Of a DNA stretch of 64,000 nt, positions 11,184-22,710 are shown one piece after another. The DNA comes from Amylostereum areolatum. Lineage: Eukaryota > Basidiomycota > Agaricomycetes > Russulales > Stereaceae. A program made the position numbers and the translations under genes. The stretch lies in contig SAXG01000019.1 of assembly GCA_012932865.1 (NCBI GenBank), forward strand, positions 248,001 to 312,000. Reading direction: 5' to 3'. Each line of letters starts with the position of its first letter. Within the stretch, counting starts at the first letter, position 1. A model generated the notes under the pieces. That model had not been told where the DNA came from and searched no databases. It was given only the letters and a program-made list of their open reading frames with translations.

Positions 11184-12768
11184 CTACCACGCCGGCTCAT
11201 CTCGACCGTCCTCGTACACATATCGCGCCGTTTCGAGCTTCTTGAATAACGGCGTCTCCTCCTCCTCCTCCTCGTCCACCTCCACCACCTCCACCACCTC
11301 CACCACCTCGTCTACCTCCACCACCTCCATCACCACCACCTCCTTCTGGAGGTTTTCCGTCGCCTTTTCCGGAAGCTTGGCTATTTTCGGGGAAACCGCC
11401 AATTCCATGACATCTTTGAACGGTTCCAACGTAGGTTTCCAGGCGGTGCCGGAGGCAAAGAAGGGGTGGTCCACGACGAGGACCCGTGCACGGCAGATGC
11501 AAGGCGGGAAATAGTAGATGAGGGCTATCAGTACTAGGGAGATGTCGGTGTCCTCGTCAAGGTCGACGGTGATCTCGAGATGGTCGGGGAGCGACGGATC
11601 TTGGGGTTCCGAAGCAACGATGCGGACGATTCGGCATGGGCGACGAGGGGACCATGAGCCACGATCTGCAGCCTGTCCCGAAATGAGCACCTTTCTATAG
11701 AAGAAGGTCGCCTCGCGGTCGGGGTCGGGTCGGGGCGGAAACGTTGCCAACACGATATCTAGAACCGCCCTCAGGTGGCGGTTTTGCGTACGAACGGTGC
11801 GCAGAGCGATGCCGCACGTCTGCGGGAGTTGTAGGCGGCGGATGAATCCAGGAAGGTTGGGGGCGTAGTCTTCCAGGACGAGCTTGCGTAACCTGCCCAG
11901 CGGGACGGACGGGACGTGCGTCCCCTCTTCGACGACGCGCTCGGACTCCACCTCATCCGACAGCGGCGAGATGATGGTCAGCTCCTCCAAGTTGGGCGCG
12001 CGTCGGAGGGCCTCAAGCAACGCCTCGGGGTCGTGCTCAATAGGGTTCTGCCCGGTGAGAGTGTAGCACCGTACGCCCTTCAGTTCGAGCGTCCGCAAGC
12101 GGTCGGTGAAGAAGGATAATGTAGGGTGGATGTCCACGACGTTGAGCCTAAGGGTGTCGAGTCGTGGGGTTTGCGCTTCGAACATGTCGTCGGGAAGGGC
12201 TTCCGAGACGACGGTGTACACGTCCAACGTGGGGGAGTATACACATCGTCTGACGGCGGATATGGTTAGGGACTCCAGCGCGGGAGCGGGGTGTTTCCAC
12301 AGCGTGTCGTGGTTTCCCTCTGGCCCGAGGGAGAGCGCCATGGAGCGTACGCGGGGCAAAGGCCAGAAGGTCGAAGACGCGTCTAGGGATGGACGTAAAT
12401 CCGTCGGTGCGGCTTGGGTTGACGTAAGTGGGACGGTCGCGCATGAAGCTGATGGTGAGGGGGAGGGAGCCGGACCGCTTCAAGGCCAAGGTGAAGAGGT
12501 CGTATTGGGCGGTCGATATCGTCGACCACATCCTCCGGTGGTGCGTGGCAACTTCGCGCCATCGCCTGCAGACGTGAGAGACGCGCATCCATGGTGGTCG
12601 AGCGGAGGTTTCCCCATGCTTAGAGAGCTCGCCTGGAGTGGGGAAAGGGAGAAAGGAGAAGATCTCCCCGACGATCTCGCAAGGCAGTGCTGACGTGAAG
12701 TCTTGAAGGAAGGACCTTGGTCTTGAGACGTCGACAGAGGCGGGCGTGGCTTTGGGCAACATCGCCAT
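11184..12768 (-). CDS. F-box/LRR-like protein; reading frame interrupted near 12,357
   Basis: Predicted substrate adaptor of an SCF-type ubiquitin ligase. The N-terminal F-box is clear: LPCEIVGEIFSFLPFPTP, then MRVSHVCRRWREVATHHRRMW. LRR-like segments with leucine spacing follow (LESLTISAV, LDTLRLNVV, LRTLELKGVRCYTL, NLEELTIISPL, GRLRKLVLEDYAPNLPGFIR), and the end is an unusual acidic/Val tail encoded by a microsatellite. The F-box part (12768 to about 12370) and the LRR part (from about 12359) are in different frames. The N-terminal frame reads RRVFDLLA just before the other frame reads LPRVRSMALSLG, which would fit a one-base insertion. A 52-nt intron with a weak GTCCCA donor and CCCTAG acceptor would also restore the frame. 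A better-preserved relative lies at 29257-30723. Confidence 0.7.
11255..11345. repeat. CCACCT/CCTCCT microsatellite inside the F-box gene
   Basis: Imperfect trinucleotide and hexanucleotide repeats (TCC, CCACCT units). On the minus strand they encode the run VVEVDEVVEVVEVVEVDEEE near the C-terminus of the F-box/LRR protein. Confidence 0.85.
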
Positions 12769-15700
12769 GGTTGATGAAGAGCGTTTAGCTGCTGCAAAAC
12801 GGACTCAGTACGTGGGGGGACGTGATGCGTAAGAGATACGCACGGAGCGGCAACAGTGTGGCAGCGAAGAGAGAAGATGGGTGGTGCGGGGAACGGAGGC
12901 GACCATGCAAAGTTGTAGGCCCGTATATGTAGCAGAGACGCTGATAAACGGAGCGCCCAGAAGGCGAGGGCGACGAATTCGTTCCGAGCAGTTTGGAGTG
13001 TTCGGAACGGGACCGGAGGCGATTTTCGCGGCCGATGGAGCCGGTCGCGTCGTCAAGGTCGAAAAGACAATGAAAAAAAAGTATATGTTGTCTCGAGTTG
13101 ACAAAGGAGGTTGTGATGGAGGCCTTCTTGGGGGGCACGGACGACGTGGCAGTCGAGATAGGGGAGCCATGGAGGGCGGGCGTCCATTCCAGTCTCATTC
13201 CTGTACGCGCGGTGTCACTTCTTCGGCTGTGACCATCTAAAAGTCGTTCATCCATGTAGATAGGGCGGTGTGTTTGGGAAACCTCGTTCTATGCACCCCG
13301 TATGAGCAAGATGCTGTCCGAAGTTCAACAGCGAACTCACCACGAGGCTCTTCCTATCTTGGGCCCAATCCTCCAACCAACAGCCATCTCGATTGAGGCC
13401 CGAAGAGCTGATCCGGACCACGGGGGCCTAGGGTGAGTTTCAGCATCAACTTCTGCGAAGGACAATGAAAAATGTGGACGCACGGTTACATATGGCACAT
13501 CCTCGCTTCGCTTCGCCTCGCAACGCCTTTGTCTCTGTATCGATGTTCTGCCTTGGTTCTATCGCGAAGCGAAGGTCTTCTGGACCCCTTTGACCACGGT
13601 GTTTCAGACACGAAAACTATGACGAGGGCGAATTCACGGCACCTTCTCTGTGTCGATCTTGGGTTTTTCCTATGGTCGTTCCAGTCGCGGCTGAGACGTC
13701 TTTGTGTCTGTCCTACGGAAGAAGAGAATATGAGGTGGTATATGTCTGGGCTGTGGAGGAGCGCCAGAGGCTGCGATCGCGAGAGCTGCCAGCGGATACC
13801 CCGTCGTTGTGATTGGCTATGTATGCTAATTCTGACATGTGACCGCAAATACTCTACCGTTACGCGACGCCTCGAAGGCTTGTCTTTTCGTTTACTTCCA
13901 CAGAAGTTCACGGTCTGAAGTACGTGGCTCGAACCTCTTCCACTCTGAGGTCTGATATATAATGAATTTATAGGGTCGTCTCCTCTTTGTCGACGCCGGG
14001 TCCGATGTTCTGTGATCGCGCGAGGTGGCCGCGAGCCGGCGCTGCACACCTGTTGAATGTTCCAATCTCCAACCCATCGAAACTTCCTCTTCAACTTCAG
14101 CATTGATTCCCTAACACGTTTTTCAGCAGAAGCCCGGTTTCGAAGAAATCGAGGGCTCCACGTTGGAGGTTAGAAGCTCTCCTATCGTGTTTCCCTGTGA
14201 TGTGTCCCCGCCGGCGGGTCCCAAGGCTCAGATTCTGCGTTTAATTGCGAAGAGCACGGCAGGTAGAAAATCCGTTCATATACCTCTCTTCATAAGCCGT
14301 CTTCCATCTTGAATTTCCTCTCAAATCAGAAATTATCTTGACGTCTTCCTCCGGCCTCGTGTGTTCTTCCTCCATCACACACACAGACAATATCTTCACT
14401 TCCAGGCTTATTGCCTTGACCCACGGCTTCTTCTTACTGGCCTCGAAGCTTCGCAGGTCGACGATGTCTAGGCAGGTACTTCCCATCACACTCAAATCGT
14501 ACCGAAGCCGACCCGCGGCCGCTGGACTCGTTCAAATACTAACGCAGGTGACTTGTATCCCCAGTGACGAAGTCGCATAGGACAGAACGGAGGGGCTGCA
14601 ACTTCGATGGAAGCATCCACGAAGGACGAGGTAATATCGCACATATGTGGCACTCAGACTCATCGTGTAACCATCCTGCAGCTAGCGAGATTCAGTGCTC
14701 AGTGGATTCAATCTTCTACATACAACGCTTGGATCGAGGTGAACTAATACCGGTGCGTGTTTTCTCCCACCATAGCTTCGACCGACGACTGAGAGCTTCA
14801 GCCTCCAAATCTTCTCCACGTTCCACATCTGAGGCATATTTTTATCGGTAAGCTCTGGAGGCCCAGCCGAATGTGCACGTGCGTTGTGGCGTTGTTGATA
14901 AGTTGAACGCATTCTGACAGGTTTGACGGAAGATCCACGCCGGCCCCCACATCGAGACCTCTCTGTACTCGTCATTCACCTTTCTCGTCAGGTTTCTAAC
15001 TCATTAAACTCTCCATCGCAGACCCTCTTCAATGCACGTCTCCAAGTTCCGAAAGCATGCACCGAAAGAAAGATTTCCATCTCACCACAGTATTTCCATC
15101 TTTTCCATCTGTAGATGATTCGACCACTATATCAGGGTCGTTGATCACACAACGTCTTCACCATTGGCTCGAAGGCGAAGAAGGCCAAACCGTATCAATC
15201 TTCATCTCTCAACCTGATTTCTCCGTCCCCGCGGTATTATGCCACCCGCTTCCTGTACCCGCCTTCGTCTTTTAACGACACCTTCAGGTTCACCGTTTCA
15301 TCTATCGCAGAATACGACCTATGAAAGGAACGAAATACTAGACGTCAGGAGCTGTGTTCTTATCGGACTCCACTCATCACATCCGAGTTTTCCCTTTCTT
15401 TCCTCGCGTCCATACGCCCCCCAAAATCTTATGAACTCGGACTCCGATGACGCGATCATTGGTGCGACAATTTATCATGTCACGTATCTACAGTCCCTCT
15501 AACAGCCACACGTCTGTACGGGTGGGTTTCTACAGCAGGAACGGCCATCTTCCGGCCAACTCAGCCATAGAATGTGGAGGGGTCCAACTCGAGTGGCGCG
15601 CAATGGAAAGTGAAGGAGATCATATGGTGAGTATGCTAATGTAATCCTCCACCATACCTCGGAATAGCTGGTGGACTCGTGCTGATTTTGGGTCTCGTTA

Positions 15701-16073
15701 GACGAGGGGTACAGCAAGGCCTCTATCCACCGCTCTTCATTGCTCAACTTTCAACACGACCTGGGTCATGAGACCAGCTGCTAGGTTTGCATGTGAGAAC
15801 AAAACCATGCTCGGAATGGGCTCGTGGATCGTATGTTTTCATCGTTCGATCACGAGTTGTGGATATGTCCTCACGACACACTGCACGCGGCTTTTAACTA
15901 AAGAACGTCTCCATCATCCGCGCTGTGCTCCGCGGAGCAAAACACCCGAAAGCTGCGACATCGACCACAACAACTCTTATAAGGCGTTCACCCCATCACG
16001 GCGGCTACACGCATGGTGTCTTGTGCTCGACACGGGGTGAAGGCTTATCGCGATCGGCCTTGCACACTAGAGC
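12769..16073. other. 3.3-kb region without a supported gene
   Basis: Several frames are open (13472-13918 +, 13486-14103 -, 14241-14495 -, 14338-14580 +) but overlap each other and lack motifs. Between about 15,040 and 15,770 there are protein-like pieces on + (ITQRLHHWLEGEEGQTVSIF; YPPSSFNDTFRFTVSSIAEY; NSDSDDAIIGATIYHVTYL) in different frames, possibly exons of an unrecognised or decayed gene. I could not link them with confidence. Confidence 0.4.
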
Positions 16074-16080
16074 TATAAAA
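16074..16080 (+). promoter_or_regulatory. TATA box of membrane-protein gene copy B
   Basis: TATAAAA, 54 bp before the ATG at 16134, matching the box in front of paralogue A. Confidence 0.65.
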
Positions 16081-16133
16081 ACGGCGAAGTGCCCGGACGC
16101 TGTCCAGTACACCTTCTCGCAGCCTCGTATCCC

Positions 16134-17755
16134 ATGACAGTCAAGTGGAAATCTCCAGCTACGATTGCTGCCCAGGATAGTGAGTCAATTAATTCCCGTT
16201 TTATACCGCTAATTATTGACTCCACGATGGTTCAGGATCGCTGGTTCTTATCGAGCACATCCTCGCCGGTATCTATCTGTCCGTTGGTCTTGATTTGGCT
16301 GCATAGCACGATGCAGAACGCTGACGACTCGCCCATTTAGATGGGAGTTCCTTGCCCATATTGACTACGACTGGAGGCTGATCAGAAAGCAGAAGAAACT
16401 GTCTACACCTGCGGTCAGTGTCTATCCCCTCAAACGATTCAACGTGGTCACATTCAAGCCATCCCGCTAGGTGTATCTCGCCTGTCGGCTTAGTGGGCTG
16501 TTGGGACTTTTCGCGATTATCTCAGGATTCGACCCGGCTTCGGAAATCAACTGCCAGGTGTGTAGCAAGGTGCGGCGTTTCGTTCCACCTTGTGCTGAGC
16601 TTCTCCAAGGTGTGGATAGTATTCGCATATGTGAGCGATTTGTCGTTTCTTGTTGAATGTTGGTCTGGCTCATAAAACCGCGTTACATAGGGGATCCCGG
16701 ACTTGGCGATGTACTTGTCTTCCGTGTTGATCGCTATCCGAGTGTATGTTTGTCAGCTGCGTTAAGAGATTATCGATTCTCACCCAATCAACCGTCTTTC
16801 CCAGAATTGCTATTTGGAGAATGAACAGATATGTCATAGCCATCGTCGTCCCCGTGATGATCGGGTACTTCGGCGCGTTCGTCCACAGTGTTGTTTCGGT
16901 GGGTTCATTGATCTCTCGAATGGGACCTGTGTGACCAACCTTCCTTGACAGGAGAGATCGACTTGGGTGCGTAGCTCGGCGAGCTGCCTTATCACGAAGT
17001 CCGAAGAGAATACGCCCAGCGCCGTCATGGCGCTCTGTGTTGACATCCTGCTGTTTTCCATCATGTTGGCTGGTCTCCTCCGCTGGGGTGAAGGAAGAGT
17101 GCATAGCAAAACCTGGTGGATACTTTGGAACCAGGCTAGTATGCTATTTGCACGCGCTTGTGTCGGTTCTGACGGCCATAGCTAGGGCCTCGCATGGATC
17201 TTTCTCGCGACAATCGCCGAAGTGCCCCCTGTAGTCTTCGTGTCACTGAGACTCAACAGTAAGTTTCGTCATTGTTTACATTGCGATGAGAAGTTCACGA
17301 TTCTTCAGCTCCCATGAATATAGTGAGTCGGTTTGTCTATTTGAATCAAGCTCTTACCGACCCCGCCGCGGCGTCTTTGAGATATTTTTCACGCCTGAAA
17401 GTGCGTGCTTTTTTATCTCAATACAGCTGGCATCGACGTGATTGACGTGTTTCTCAGTGACAATTCTGTGCGTACGCACTCGCCGTCCTATTCCTTGAAC
17501 CCGCTCATGACACATCGGATTTCTAGGTTGATCGGTTCGACGCGCATGTACCGTTCCCTGTCAAACTTCTTGTCTCCGTCCAGTATCGTCGTTGTGTCGT
17601 CCGCATCGTTCTCAGGAAACTGGTCCCTCCGTCGAGGTCCCCTGATGGGGAGAGGTGGCGAGGATAACGGCGTTGATATGCCACCTCTTGGTGTGCCGGT
17701 GTTTCGCTCTCCAGAAGAATGCACGAGTCACCACCCAGACTGTGAAACGCCCTGA
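16134..17755 (+). CDS. Multi-pass membrane protein of a basidiomycete-specific family (copy B)
   Basis: Same family as the minus-strand gene at 4090-5901; function unknown. From ATG 16134 (MTVKWKSPATIAAQD) the exons give SLVLIEHILAGIY, WEFLAHIDYDWRLIRKQKKL, a helix GLLGLFAIISGFDPASEINC (the GFD...E.NC signature), RIAIWRMNRYVIAIVVPVMI, ALCVDILLFSIMLAGLLRWG, WWILWNQ, WIFLATIAEVPPVVFVSLRL, and the C-terminal signature GSTRMYRSLSNF followed by a hydrophilic tail ending 17755. At least eight short exons are joined by introns of about 50-70 nt; some inner edges are approximate. The gene converges with the gene at 18133-19286. Confidence 0.78.
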
Positions 17756-18132
17756 ACGGCTCTGGTTTGCTCGAGGATTCGCGCTCTCCGTCTATGTCCG
17801 TTCCGTGGGGACTTGATCTAGGCCGTGTCCCCTGGAGAAATTTTCTCATCAGGTATCAAACCAACGTCTCTCCTTTTCTATTATGTTACTGTCAAACGTC
17901 GAACTGTTACTAGCACGGTTAGGGTCGATGCAGATTTGAAAGCGCATGTTGTACCACCGGCGAGACGACTGTTCTTTGGAATTCAGGATATCAATAGGAT
18001 GACGCAGTCCTCTTTCATGCAATTTCTCGCTAGAGTACATACAACAAAGTCGCCCTGATCGCGACATGGTAACGCTCGAAGCTCAATACACTGCGTTAAT
18101 ACATGTATAAACACGTCCCCTCGAAAGAAAAG
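17756..18132. other. Convergent 3' flanks, about 380 bp
   Basis: Lies between the stops of the 16134 (+) and 19286 (-) genes. No gene is seen. Confidence 0.55.
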
Positions 18133-19286
18133 TCACCCGAGTCGTTGTTCTTCGCGACGTTGTCGTATTTTTTCGCGTTGCTTAAGGAGTGGCGTAGCGA
18201 ATACTGTCTCCCAAAGATGCCAATAAGTCAACCAGTGGCTTGTCTGCTCTTCCAATTCCTTGGGGGATAAGGATACGTCGTTGAGGGAGTATACCTTCTG
18301 CAGTCGGGGTGGAAGAGAATCAGTAATTTAGCGGTGACTAGGAGTCCTCAGTGGACGTACTTTCCAGGACTCATTCATGATCCAACGCTTCTTGCCCTCA
18401 GTCATCGGAGGGCTTGTAACGTGAGGCATTTTAACGTTGCTATCAGGGGGATACCTTATCAGTTGCGATCCGATGTGGGTATGCAGAAACGGAGAACGCA
18501 CTTTGGAGAAGACACCACCCCTAGTTGCTCAGGCGTCGGAGAGATGAAAACTTGAATGAGGTCTTGAAAAGGAGAACGAAATGCTGGACGGAGTACGATG
18601 TACTCGAACGCCTTGACGGCGTACTTGTGTAAACGTGATATGTAACCTTGGATCCCTCCGTTTATGGTGACGAGATTCATCCCCCTCAGACGAACAAGGA
18701 GTTCCGATGCGAGAACGAAGCCGCCTTGCACCTGGATCCAGTGAACGACGTCCCAGTCCTGCGTATGTATATGTAGGCCGTCGTCAGCCACCTTGAGCTT
18801 CTTCGGCTGGACTTCTTCGTTCGACACGCTTTCCGCCAGAGTTCCATCGTCGCACGCCTTCCGTTTCTCGAGTGCCGACCCTGATGCTTTCTGGTCTGTC
18901 GTGAGAGGCTGTGAGTTAGAGGAACGAGGCGGTGGGAGTTTGAATGCCTACGCACCGCGTTGGTCGGCCACTGGTGTATGAGCAGTGTCGGCGGTTTCGT
19001 GGCTTGTAGGACGCCCATCGTCTCCACGAGGCGTACGCAGAGCGTTGCCCTCTTCCAGAGCGACAGACACGACGGGCTCTCGAGATGGTAACCAAAAATC
19101 CACGTCGGAGCCGTACTGTTCGCGGATCTCGCGCATTCGCCGTGCGGATAACGCCCTTTGTTCGGCAGCAACGTACGTGTTCTCGTGTGGGTTTGGCTCA
19201 GCGTGCAACGACGGCAGGTCGCACGGAGGCTCCAGTAGGGTCACGAAAAGCGGAAGCAAAGACTCAGAGTGTCGACTCCAGGCCAT
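18133..19286 (-). CDS. Hypothetical protein with a possible winged-helix segment (paralogue 1)
   Basis: Not recognised. Exon 1 from 19286 encodes PLFVTLLEPPCDLPSLHAEP and AEQRALSARRMREIREQYGS. After an intron (about 18902-18957) comes QKASGSALEKRKACDDGTLA, a basic PKKLKVA stretch that could be a nuclear signal, then DWDVVHWIQVQGGFVLASEL, ISRLHKYAVKAFEYIVLRPA. The last exons read MTEGKKRWIMNESWK and KVYSLNDVSLSPKELEEQTS, WLTYWHLWETVF, then KQREKIRQRREEQRLG and the stop at 18133. All four junctions are in phase. The W-[IL]-Q...ELL...IVLRPAF pattern resembles a small winged-helix fold and matches a segment in the next gene (20140-22052). DNA or protein binding in the nucleus is only an inference. 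Confidence 0.68.
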
Positions 19287-20139
19287 GTGGGATAGTAGAG
19301 TTGAGGATGGGTAAGTTTAGAGCTGGGAAGGGAAGGTGGGACTCGGGGCCCAAAGGTAGGAATGTTGCGAGGAGGAGCAAGAGGGACATGGATCGCGAAC
19401 CAAGTCGGCCGGATGATCGGGCCGGGGGTGGGCGTAAAGGTCTGAATTGGTGCCTGACACGTCGTACATAGTCCCCCTATGTTATTTAGACTACTACGCA
19501 ACGTGGTTCAACCTGAGCGCATGTTAATGTTAATGCTTAGAGATTTCAAGGTCAGCTCCGGTCATGTTTTGGGTGTAATACACACTAGAGACTCCGGGCC
19601 GTGGGACCTACAAGATTCATTGATTGGTTTGGACCGGGGAGCAACTGCTGGTTGGAGAAAATGCGTGGCGGATCGAGGGTCGTGGGGTGCGCGAAAATGC
19701 GCCCCCAGCCCACCAGACTTCCGAATCCGCCGGGTTTGTGGCTCAAACTCAGGCAGGCTCCGATTCAAATATTATCACGTGGCGAGACCCATCGCATCTT
19801 ATGGACCTGTCTTCAAGTTCAAGCTTCAAGCTTCAAGCTTCAAGTCTCAAGATCTCACTCACTAAGAACACCTCGTAATTCGCAGGCTGAGGCGAACGTT
19901 TCCGTCGCAGCAACATAATAAAAATCGTTATCAGGGCGCTAGACGTGAACGGCACCAAACATCGGATCTACACTACTGAAATACGTCCATGACACTGTCT
20001 TCGACATCTTCGCCTACTCCTCCCTCAGAGCAGACCCAAAACAGATCCGCCTCTTCATCTCGATCCTGGCCCTGCGGAAGGGGTCCATGCGGTGGAGAAT
20101 AGAGAGGAAGTCTATCCAGGATGAGACCTCTACGGTTGT
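19287..20139. other. Intergenic, about 850 bp, with a heptamer array
   Basis: Upstream of the gene at 19286 (-) and downstream of the gene ending at 20140. Open frames on + (19479-19918) lack motifs. It contains the CTTCAAG array at 19811-19851. Confidence 0.55.
19811..19851. repeat. CTTCAAG heptamer array
   Basis: Four exact CTTCAAG units plus two near copies (TTCAAG and TCTCAAG) in tandem. The complementary unit CTTGAAG forms the direct repeats flanking the transposon at 35,474-45,191. Confidence 0.9.
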
Positions 20140-22052
20140 CTAAGAAGTGCTTAACGGCTGCCGGTCATCAATCGCTGTCAGTTGGAATCGGGGTATACAG
20201 ACGAACTTGACGCACGATCTCCGAACAACATCTTGAGTTCCAAAAAGGCTAAACACGGGCAGCCAAACGATATCAGATGGGATACGAAATTTCACTTGGC
20301 AACGTACCATGCGCGGAGCCCATGCCACTCGGTTTCGAAGCAAGACCTCTCACTGCCTCCGTGTCTGCGTACAGACGAAATGAGCTTCGACTCCTCTATG
20401 CGCATGATGCCCCCCAAAGCCACCTACATTGCAACTCTCCGAGAACTTGGAACGAAATACAAGGTGAAAGAGTCAATCGGGGGTTCTGTTCCGGAGGAAG
20501 ACGGGAACGTACAGTCAGGTTTTAGCTTGGTGAGCTTGAAACGTGCATCGATAAGCTTGAGCGCATACTTCGCCCGTTGTTCCTGCGAAAGAGGGCCGTG
20601 CATCTTTCGAAGTTGACCGGTCGACGATACTTCCTTCTTGACGCTTTGAGTCTGGATAGTCGTGCGTATCGACGCCTTCGGCCCATTCGGTGACTTGACG
20701 AGTGCATTGCCTTCAGATGTCGCCCAGTGGCCTTGTTCCTTCTTCAACTCTTTCTCTACCGCTGATTTGTACGCCACAAGAAGATATTCTTTTTGGAGAG
20801 ATCGTGAGCACTAGCGCTTCCGTCGAGAAGGCACTAAGAACACGCACGGATCTTCTCTTTTTTTCGCTCCATCTGCGCAAGGTCTTCCGCGCGAGCATCT
20901 AGTAAGATCCACGCCCGCAATTAGCGAATTCTGAATCTACGAGGCGGCGATTCCGCTCACGTTCTATCTCGTCGTGTGCCAGGCTTCCCCATACTTCCTC
21001 CGCCTCCACCTCGTTCTGCAGGTCATCCAGCGTCCGCTCATTGCGAAGTGGGTGGACATTCCCCTTCACACGGCCTTTATGACTGCAAAAGGTGAAGTGG
21101 CATGAGACTCCAACCGTACAAGATAGATAAGAACATACTTCACGGTCCAATACCTAGATGGAATACGTCCAAGGGCGACATATGCATTGGGGGAGATCGC
21201 AAGACACGGCTTCATAGATCGCGTCAGTTCTGACATCGAAACAGACTCTACCTTTCTACCTTGCGTCGTCGTCTGCTCTTCAACAAACGGAAGCCGACGC
21301 GTCCTTGAGACACGATAGGCCGAGTGAAGGGAGACCAGCCCGTTCGCGTCGTTGGCGAATTTCTTGACGCGCTCCCTGAACTCTATGGCCTTGTCGCGCG
21401 TCGTGAGAGAGGGCATAAAGTGGGCGATGATTTCCTTCACGGGGCGTCTGTCGTGCGCCTGCAACCAGGCAAGGATCTCCATTTCGTCCGGAATGTCGTC
21501 CACTCTGTCGTTCGAAACGGATACGCGGAAGTCCGCGCGTCTTTCTGAACTGGACGAGTTGCCTGAAGGAGAGGTTCCATGGATTGCGTCGCCGACATCC
21601 TTCCGCTCCCTGAGATCTGGAGAGCGGGATTGGTTGGTGGCAGCCGTCGGGGAGAGAGGAGAGCCTGCCGAGGACGAGGCAACGGGTGAAAATCTAGCTT
21701 GGGACATCACCGCAGGTGTTCCTCGACGCCATGCCACTCCAGAGTCGCCGTCCAGTGCGCGATTTGAAGACGTCACAAGCCCGATCGACCGAGCCATCAT
21801 GCCTGCAGGTGGAGTGGAAAACAGAGGAACGGGGCGTGCCGAAGACGAAGACGAAGACGAAGCATCCGGCGGTTCAGATCTCGCCCGAGTCCATGTAGAT
21901 TGAACTTTGAACGCGGTTGGGAAGGAAAACTTGAGCCGTTCGCCGTCCTCTTCGACTGTGCGCGAAGGATTCATTTCGACGGTGCTGTTCGCTGGAGCCG
22001 TTGTCGAGAGAGATCGAGGGCGAGAAAAGGGAGAGATAGGGACGTCCGACAT
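20140..22052 (-). CDS. Ser-rich hypothetical protein with winged-helix-like segment and C-terminal coiled coil (paralogue 2)
   Basis: Not securely recognised. The ATG at 22052 opens a long Ser/Pro-rich exon, then PDEMEILAWLQAHDRRPVKE and KAIEFRERVKKFANDANGLV, a segment like that in the neighbouring gene at 18133-19286 and loosely like the C-terminal winged helix of TFIIF-alpha (low confidence). Exon 2 reads HKGRVKGNVHPLRNERTLDD, LQNEVEAEEVWGSLAHDEIE. Exon 3 (donor GTGAGC, acceptor ACTAG) reads HARAEDLAQMERKKEKI, and exon 4 QYLLVAYKSAVEKELKKEQG, LSQEQRAKYALKLIDARFKL. These stretches are helical and charged, so coiled coil is likely. The last exons, to 20140, are uncertain: the best-looking continuation (VALGGIMRIEESKLISSV) is out of phase with the strongest donor. 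Confidence 0.6.
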
Positions 22053-22710
22053 ATCTGTGACTTTTGGTGGTATTGCGCGAACGATGCGAGGGCGTTACGG
22101 GGGGTGGGGCTGAGGGAAGAAAAGCGGAGAGTAAGGCGGTGAGATGCTTTTGTATGGGGACAATGGAGCGCACCTGAACATGAAATTATATCATGCTGTA
22201 TATATATATCGTCCAAACCTCTTGCTTTGAAGCTCGGGAATGATTGTTATGTCTCATCGTCTGGCACTGGCAGTGGATGCGAGCGCTCAAAGCGTCTGCA
22301 CCGCCCGCGTTATGTTTGTTCTCGCGACCTGTGAAGTTAAGAGAGGAGAGAAAGACGTATTGTGTACTTACGAACCAAAGGAAACGAAATCGGAGACAAA
22401 GAGGAAATCTGGTCTGTTGGGATGCTAGCGTCCTGGGCCTGAGTCATCGTTCAACAGAGGCGTTGACGTCACGTGGTGTCCGGCTCGCATGTCCGTTTCG
22501 CCGGTCCGTCGTAAGAGGTCATAAGTCGACCAGAATCCGTCGGCTGCAGCATGGCAGCGTGCGTTCACGATCCCCAGGACTTTAGAGATTGAACGGTGTG
22601 TGGGCCGTTCATCCACAGAGCGGTCTGCCTCAATAATGCCTCAACATTTCAACAGTCATATGGAGAGATCCATGGGAGCATATTTTGATTCGGCGCTCAG
22701 CATTCGACGT
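22053..22710. other. Intergenic, about 660 bp
   Basis: Upstream of the gene starting at 22052 (-). It includes an AT-rich TATATATAT stretch at about 22199-22208. No gene is seen. Confidence 0.5.

Noticed and set aside
13486..14103. 205-codon open frame on -
   Set aside because: Arg/Ser-rich, fully overlapped by another open frame on +, no motif or splice context.
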